DNA from: Flavobacteriales bacterium UBA720
GTDB taxonomy: Bacteria; Bacteroidota; Bacteroidia; Flavobacteriales; Weeksellaceae
DNA: 52,187 nucleotides
NCBI GenBank assembly: GCA_002297505.1
Contig: DBLQ01000091.1
Coordinates: forward strand, 1 to 52,187
Reading direction: 5' to 3'
Below the pieces are notes generated by a model. It had not been told where the DNA came from. It saw nothing but the letters and a program-made list of their open reading frames with translations, and did not search any database. The position numbers and the translations under genes were made by a program. Shown here one piece after another: positions 47,598 to 52,187 of this stretch; within the stretch, counting starts at the first letter, position 1, and each line of letters begins with the position of its first letter.

Positions 47598-48302
47598 ATG
47601 AAAAAAATAAGATGCATCGTGATAGATGATGAGGAAGTGGACCGGCTGATGCTCCAGCACCTCATCAAACAAGAGCCTATTCTGGAGCTCGTTGTGGCCG
47701 TAGATTCTATCGAAAGTGCAAAAGCTTTCATAGATAATTCTATCGACTTGCTTTTTCTTGACATCGATTTGCCGCAGATGTCCGGAATTGAAATCCGAAA
47801 AGCTTATCAGAAGATTCCGGCCTGCATCTTCATCAGTTCGCACCCGGAATATGCGATCGAAACTTTTGAACTGGATACCCTGGATTTTATCTCCAAACCG
47901 TTGAAAAAGGAACGGTTCGAATATTCAATTCATAAATTGACTGACTTTTTCAGTATGAAGGAAAAATCCGAATATTTTGATTTGCTCTCCGGTTCTCAAT
48001 TTTTGAAGATTAAAGAAGGCCATCAGACGGTTCAGATCAAAATCTCGGACATCATCTACCTCGAGGCGCTGAAGGATTATACACGGCTGATCACAGCTCA
48101 TAAAAAACATTGCGTGCTGTCATCCATCGGCCAGATCCTCAAAGAAAATCATTTCTCCAATTTCGTCAGAATTCATAAAAGCTACGCGGTTCCCAAACAT
48201 TTGATTACCCGGAAAAACAGTTACGAAGTCATTATCAACAGTACCATCAATCTCCCGATTGGCCGCGCTTACAAAGACAATCTAAGCTTTTTTGAGTCTT
48301 AA
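47598..48302 (+). CDS. LytTR-type response regulator
   Basis: This 234-residue protein has a receiver domain (1-118) with the acid pocket D10-D11-E12, phospho-acceptor D55 in LLFLDIDLP and K near 100 (SKPLKKER), and a LytTR DNA-binding domain (about 135-232; ISDIIYLEALKDYTRL, SNFVRIHKSYAV). A -7 element TAACTTTG (47574-47581) lies 16 nt before the ATG, followed by a GATATATATC palindrome. LytTR regulators control surface or secretion functions. Its 3' end overlaps by 21 bp the converging TPR histidine kinase gene, which is the likely partner. Confidence 0.92.
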   Translation: MKKIRCIVIDDEEVDRLMLQHLIKQEPILELVVAVDSIESAKAFIDNSIDLLFLDIDLPQMSGIEIRKAYQKIPACIFISSHPEYAIETFELDTLDFISKPLKKERFEYSIHKLTDFFSMKEKSEYFDLLSGSQFLKIKEGHQTVQIKISDIIYLEALKDYTRLITAHKKHCVLSSIGQILKENHFSNFVRIHKSYAVPKHLITRKNSYEVIINSTINLPIGRAYKDNLSFFES

Positions 48303-50363
48303 AATAATCTGAGTCTCGCCAATCAGTTGGTTGCTTTTCACTTCAATATTGCAGTGGATGGCTTTGCAGAGATCGCGGATCACGTGCAGTCCCAGGCCTT
48401 TTTTGATGCCGATACTCGTATGATCGTCATACAGTGCTCGGAACTTTTCCAAATCGGCACCACCGCCGTTATCGGCAACTTCTATAAAACTTCCATCGCC
48501 TTCTTCCCAGGCTTTGCAGGTAATGTGCGCTTCCGATTTTCCCTGCAATACTTTGACACTGTTACTGATAAGATTCCGGATGATGGTTTTCAGATACTCT
48601 TTATCCGTAAAAACTACCATTTCTTCAGGACAATTTAATGAAATCTGAATGTCATTCACCCATACCAATTCTTTTTTAACATCAGAAAAAATCTCTTCTA
48701 CTTTATAGTTTTTGAATGACGGGACAAAATTTTCCATCTGGCCTTTGCTCCAAAGCAGTAGATCTTCCATCTGTTCCAGGAGCTGCTCTGTAGCTTTGGT
48801 GGTTTGCAATTCCAGACGATTTTTGGTCGCTTCATCCATCATTTCCGGCGCTTCTTTCTGGAGATGAAGAAAATTGATCAACGAAATAACAGGACTTCTC
48901 AAATCGTGGTTCAGGATGCCGAAGAACTGCATCTTGGTTTTGTTGGCTTTGTCGAGTTCTGCATTGAGGATCATCAGTTTCCGGTTGATCTTTTTTCGAT
49001 TCTGACTTTGATAAAACAGCAAACCTCCGATGATGGCAATGGCCACCAAACCGGAGATCAGATAAATCCGTTGTTTCTTCGAGTTTTTAATCGTCAGCTC
49101 GTGGATGGTATTCTCACTGACCAATGATTTGATTTCCTGCTGTTTACTTTTATTCTGAAATTTTGCTTCCGCATTGGCAAGACTCTGTTTTCCAGACTCT
49201 ATCAGCAGAGAATCATTGGTCTGATTATAAGCATTGTAGTAGTGATAAGCCTTGTCCCATTGTTTTTGAGCAGCATAACTTTCGGATAATTTTTTATTGA
49301 TCTCGGCGTAAAAACGTTTGTCGTAGATGTAGGCAAAATTCAGCGCTTTGTTGAGCGTTCTGATTGCTTCCGGATATTTTTTCTGCCCGGCAAGCACTTT
49401 TCCCTTGATGGTATTGGCTTCCATCAGGATCTCTTCATCATTAGATTTTTCTGCGAAATGCAGAGCTTTATCAGCATAATCGTCTGCCAGCTCCATCCTG
49501 TTTTTTTCCAGATAAAACTCAGACATATTCCGGTTGGCATAGCTGATATTGAGGAACAACATCGGGTTATTTTTTGCGAGTTCATACAATTCCAGATAAT
49601 ATTTTTTCGCCAGATCTATCTTGCCCAGATTCGTGTAAGCTTCGATGTACGTATTATAAAGAAAAGCAATTCCATCGGACCTTTTGAGATATGGCACGGC
49701 ATAGTTGGCATATTCCACTGCCTTCGCAAACTGCTTCATATCATTGTAAGCATCGGCGATCTGAAGGTAAGAAATTCCGATATTGTTACTGGTTTCCCTT
49801 TTGGTTTTATCCAATAACAGATAAGCAATCGCCTGAAGTTTATAATTGATAAAATTTTCAAACTCAGACCGGTCCAGATAATATTCGCCAATACTTCCTA
49901 ATAATGTGGCTTTCAGATTTTTGGGCTTGATGGTATCTACAATTTTCTTGACATAGCTGATGAGCGCTTCTCCTTTTTTATACTCTTTGATGGAATAATA
50001 CATATAGTTGAGCCGCATCAGGGCCAAAACCTCCTGCTCCGGATATTTGCCTTTTGCCAACTGCAAAGCTTTTTCAAAATATACGGTCGCTTTCTCATAC
50101 TGATTGTTGGCGTATTCGTAACCATAACCTTTGTAGAAATAGAATTTTGATAAATATTGAGGATGATTTTTGGCGAGTGCAATGCCGGTTTCCGCTTCCC
50201 GGATCAGCAAAGGATAATTTTCTACTTCCGATAAGGAATTACAATAAGAATCCCAGGCTTTGATTTTTTCCACCGTCGTTTTGTACCGCATCAGGTCCGG
50301 CTGCTGTTGCGCGGACAGAAACACCGCCGGAATCAGCATTAGAAACAGATATAATTTCCTCAT
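48282..50363 (-). CDS. TPR-repeat sensor histidine kinase
   Basis: From the ATG at 50363 the protein has 693 residues: signal peptide (MRKLYLFLMLIPAVFLSA), a long periplasmic series of about seven to eight TPR units (30-390), one transmembrane helix (about 432-450), a HisKA domain with the H-box GILNHDLRSP and a HATPase domain (N-box NLISNSVKV, ADNGGG, GLGLHVIRDL). It senses an unknown periplasmic signal through the TPR array. It converges on, and overlaps, the LytTR regulator. The start at MRKLYL is used because it gives a clean signal peptide. Confidence 0.9.
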   Translation of the reverse strand: MRKLYLFLMLIPAVFLSAQQQPDLMRYKTTVEKIKAWDSYCNSLSEVENYPLLIREAETGIALAKNHPQYLSKFYFYKGYGYEYANNQYEKATVYFEKALQLAKGKYPEQEVLALMRLNYMYYSIKEYKKGEALISYVKKIVDTIKPKNLKATLLGSIGEYYLDRSEFENFINYKLQAIAYLLLDKTKRETSNNIGISYLQIADAYNDMKQFAKAVEYANYAVPYLKRSDGIAFLYNTYIEAYTNLGKIDLAKKYYLELYELAKNNPMLFLNISYANRNMSEFYLEKNRMELADDYADKALHFAEKSNDEEILMEANTIKGKVLAGQKKYPEAIRTLNKALNFAYIYDKRFYAEINKKLSESYAAQKQWDKAYHYYNAYNQTNDSLLIESGKQSLANAEAKFQNKSKQQEIKSLVSENTIHELTIKNSKKQRIYLISGLVAIAIIGGLLFYQSQNRKKINRKLMILNAELDKANKTKMQFFGILNHDLRSPVISLINFLHLQKEAPEMMDEATKNRLELQTTKATEQLLEQMEDLLLWSKGQMENFVPSFKNYKVEEIFSDVKKELVWVNDIQISLNCPEEMVVFTDKEYLKTIIRNLISNSVKVLQGKSEAHITCKAWEEGDGSFIEVADNGGGADLEKFRALYDDHTSIGIKKGLGLHVIRDLCKAIHCNIEVKSNQLIGETQIILRLKKA

Positions 50364-50502
50364 TGATAAGGATTTAAAAACCACATTAAAGCTACAATTA
50401 TTTTTCAATAAATGGCATTGGTCGATTAAAATTGTCGTTCATCTATTTCATCTTTTCATTGGGAACAGCACCATTTACCTTTGGATTATAAAATTTCAGC
50501 GT

Positions 50503-50982
50503 ATGGAAAATAAAATACTAATGCCGTTTTTAATCCTTTCCCTGGCACCTTTGGGATTATTGAAAGCGCAGAAAACAATCGCTTCAGCAGGACTCACAGC
50601 CACAGGAAGCGGTGGCAGCTCGTCCTACACCGTGGGACAAATAGATTACCTGCAGAAAGGCGCCAATGCACAGGTGATGGAAGGCGTACAGCACGCCTAC
50701 GAGATCACGACCCTCGCCGTAGAAGATGTGGACAGCCAAGCGCGGAGCATCCTCCTCTATCCCAATCCTGTGAAAGATTTTCTGTTCATCGATTTTAATG
50801 ACAAAAACTACCGGAACTCCAGCTACGGTCTGTTTGACTCGCAAGGGAAATTGATCAAAAAAGGAAACCTTAATCAGCAGAAAAGTGAACTCGATTTTTC
50901 TCTTTTGCCTAGTTCTGTTTACATCATCCAGATTATCCAGAACAACCAAAACATCAAAACATTTAAAATCATCAAAAAATAA
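50503..50982 (+). CDS. Secreted protein with T9SS type A sorting domain
   Basis: From ATG 50503 the protein has 159 residues: a signal peptide (MENKILMPFLILSLAPLGLLKA), a short Gly/Ser region with a YTVGQIDYLQKG motif, and a C-terminal domain LLYPNPVKDFLFIDF ... YIIQIIQNNQNIKTFKIIKK, the type A T9SS sorting signal. The mature protein is small, mostly sorting domain, so it may be a surface adapter or an adhesin fragment. A -7 element TACCTTTG (50476-50483) lies 19 nt upstream. The next gene starts 5 bp after the stop. Confidence 0.85.
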   Translation: MENKILMPFLILSLAPLGLLKAQKTIASAGLTATGSGGSSSYTVGQIDYLQKGANAQVMEGVQHAYEITTLAVEDVDSQARSILLYPNPVKDFLFIDFNDKNYRNSSYGLFDSQGKLIKKGNLNQQKSELDFSLLPSSVYIIQIIQNNQNIKTFKIIKK

Positions 50983-50987
50983 TACTT

Positions 50988-52187
50988 ATGAAAAGAATTG
51001 TATTAATTGCAGCGTTTGCTTTGGGAACTTACACGGTTTCCGCACAAGCTCCGGAAAAGATGAGCTATCAGGCCATCATCAGAAATAACATGGGACAATT
51101 GCTAGCGAATCAAAATATTGCGGTAAGAGTCAGCGTTCTGCAGGGATCGGCAGGCGGAACATCGGTTTACTCCGAAAGAATCACGGGAACCACGAATGTC
51201 AATGGTCTGGTAAGTCTCGAAATAGGCTCCGGAACAGTTCTAAGCGGGACCTTCAATACCATCAACTGGGGCGGAAATTCTTATTATCTGAAAACAGAAA
51301 CCGATCCTGCCGGCGGAACCAATTATACGATTACCGGCACCAGCCAACTACTGAGTGTACCTTATGCGCTCTATGCAAAATCATCCGGTAGCGGCGGAGG
51401 CGGTAGTTTGACATTGCCTTATACTAATACAGTTACGAATGCTTCTGACCTTTTTACATTAATCAACAATGGCGACGGAAGTTCTGTTGTAGGACAAAAC
51501 TCTACGACAACATCCAATATCTCCGCCATAAGAGGCGAAGTGACCAACACTGCGCCTGGCGGATTTGCAACGGCTGTAAAAGGAGTCAATGCAGGAACCG
51601 GCGGTTTGGGAATCGGCGTCTGGGGTTCGCAGGCCGGATCCGGCTGGGGCGTTTATGGTTCTACACCAAGCGGTTTGGGCGTTTATGGTAATGCTACAGG
51701 CAGCGGAACCGGTGTGTATGCCAACAGCAATTCCGGAACGGGACTTAATGCCACTAGCGTCAATGGTATTGCTGCAAGCGTTTCCATCCTCAACAATTCC
51801 AATAACAACAATGTCCTGAACGCCAACACTGTTGGAAACGGAACCGTCGTCAACGTCAGTACTACGGGAACTGGTGCTGGTGTTCTAAGTTCTGCGGGAG
51901 CCGGCTTTGGCGTTCACGGGATTACGAGCCAGCAAACTTCTGCAGGAATTGTAGGAGATAACAACGGCGCAGGGGAAGCCATTGTGGGAAGAACGACCAG
52001 CAACATTGCCGGCGCGGTAGTGGGACGTAATGATGGCGGCGGTTATGGCGTCCGTGGTTTTATTGCGACCAATACTTCGGGAACAGGCATCGGCGTTTAC
52101 GGTCAGGTGGGTATCAATGGCAGTGAAGGCCGCGCGGGAAAATTTGAAAACCTCAATGCAAACAATGATTTTAATACTTTAGAAGTT
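50988..52187 (+). CDS. Large secreted repeat protein, N-terminal part (runs off window)
   Basis: Four hundred codons are open to the window edge. A signal peptide (MKRIVLIAAFALGTYTVSAQ) is followed by a Bacteroidota N-domain (about 25-128; MSYQAIIRNNMGQLLANQNI and QLLSVPYALYAKSSG) and, after a glycine linker, a low-complexity array rich in GVYG/GxGVxG repeats (about 200-390), as seen in beta-helix or adhesin-like proteins. The C-terminus is missing, so a sorting or chaperone domain at the end cannot be seen. It follows the T9SS-type gene by 5 bp and is probably a surface protein exported with it. Confidence 0.85.
   Translation, partial: MKRIVLIAAFALGTYTVSAQAPEKMSYQAIIRNNMGQLLANQNIAVRVSVLQGSAGGTSVYSERITGTTNVNGLVSLEIGSGTVLSGTFNTINWGGNSYYLKTETDPAGGTNYTITGTSQLLSVPYALYAKSSGSGGGGSLTLPYTNTVTNASDLFTLINNGDGSSVVGQNSTTTSNISAIRGEVTNTAPGGFATAVKGVNAGTGGLGIGVWGSQAGSGWGVYGSTPSGLGVYGNATGSGTGVYANSNSGTGLNATSVNGIAASVSILNNSNNNNVLNANTVGNGTVVNVSTTGTGAGVLSSAGAGFGVHGITSQQTSAGIVGDNNGAGEAIVGRTTSNIAGAVVGRNDGGGYGVRGFIATNTSGTGIGVYGQVGINGSEGRAGKFENLNANNDFNTLEV

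Noticed and set aside
51589..51819. Open frame within the GVYG-repeat gene
   Set aside because: It is an alternative frame of a repeat-rich coding sequence.
1..52187. CRISPR array, prophage, insertion sequence or rRNA genes
   Set aside because: I looked for regular spaced repeats, transposase or integrase genes other than XerC, and rRNA-like sequence, and found none.

Overview
The window looks like chromosomal DNA from a member of the Flavobacteriia, most likely a Chryseobacterium-type Weeksellaceae; the genus is inferred. The evidence is a complete gliding / type IX secretion block (gldK-gldL-gldM-gldN), a T9SS-type C-terminal domain, Bacteroidota-only families (DUF4270, the SYQAIIRN-type secreted N-domain), promoters of the flavobacterial form TTG-N17-20-TAnnTTTG, AT-rich spacers and very few Shine-Dalgarno sequences. 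No rRNA, prophage, insertion sequence or CRISPR array is visible.

Layout. 1-1.2 kb: a partial MFS gene diverging from an AraC-type regulator. 1.2-5.6 kb (minus strand): translation core, read from the far end as rpsU, xerC, hpf, four tRNAs (Thr-Tyr-Gly-Thr), tuf, tRNA-Trp, secE, nusG. This matches the thrU-tyrU-glyT-thrT-tufB-secE-nusG order of E. coli, but it stops after nusG instead of running into rplK. 5.6-16 kb: pyruvate dehydrogenase E1 beta, an LtaS-like sulfatase-fold membrane enzyme, phosphatidylserine synthase, a DnaQ-like exonuclease, small membrane proteins, a universal stress protein and secreted small proteins, one of them made of 11-residue repeats. 16-24.5 kb: a GH25 lysozyme-like protein, a YafQ-type toxin-antitoxin pair, a secreted alpha/beta hydrolase, a CarboxypepD-regulatory-like protein, an ABC-F ATPase, and a TonB-dependent siderophore receptor with a PepSY-type membrane partner. 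24.6-29.1 kb (minus): assimilatory sulfate reduction, cysH-cysD-cysN plus a siroheme-dehydrogenase/TauE fusion. 29.1-39.6 kb (minus): a glycogen-synthase-like half protein, a DUF4270 lipoprotein, glmS, gldKLMN and an FAD oxidoreductase. 39.9-48.3 kb: panC, a Lys-Leu-Lys tRNA cluster, aroK, an S4 protein, an FKBP-like lipoprotein, mtaB, a small-protein cluster, an HtrA protease and a LytTR regulator. 48.3-52.2 kb: a TPR sensor kinase converging on that regulator, and two secreted proteins; the last runs off the window.

The most interesting non-coding signal is a two-copy element of about 110-120 bp (5859-5975 and 27245-27351). Its ends are nearly identical, while its interior differs but still pairs into a hairpin. 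The second copy splits cysD from cysN in an otherwise tight operon. Simple-repeat families in several spacers also appear inside the coding sequence of the ABC-F linker, and hairpins with U-tracts abut the 5' ends of tRNA genes at two separate loci. All product names come from reading motifs and recalling families; no database search was run.
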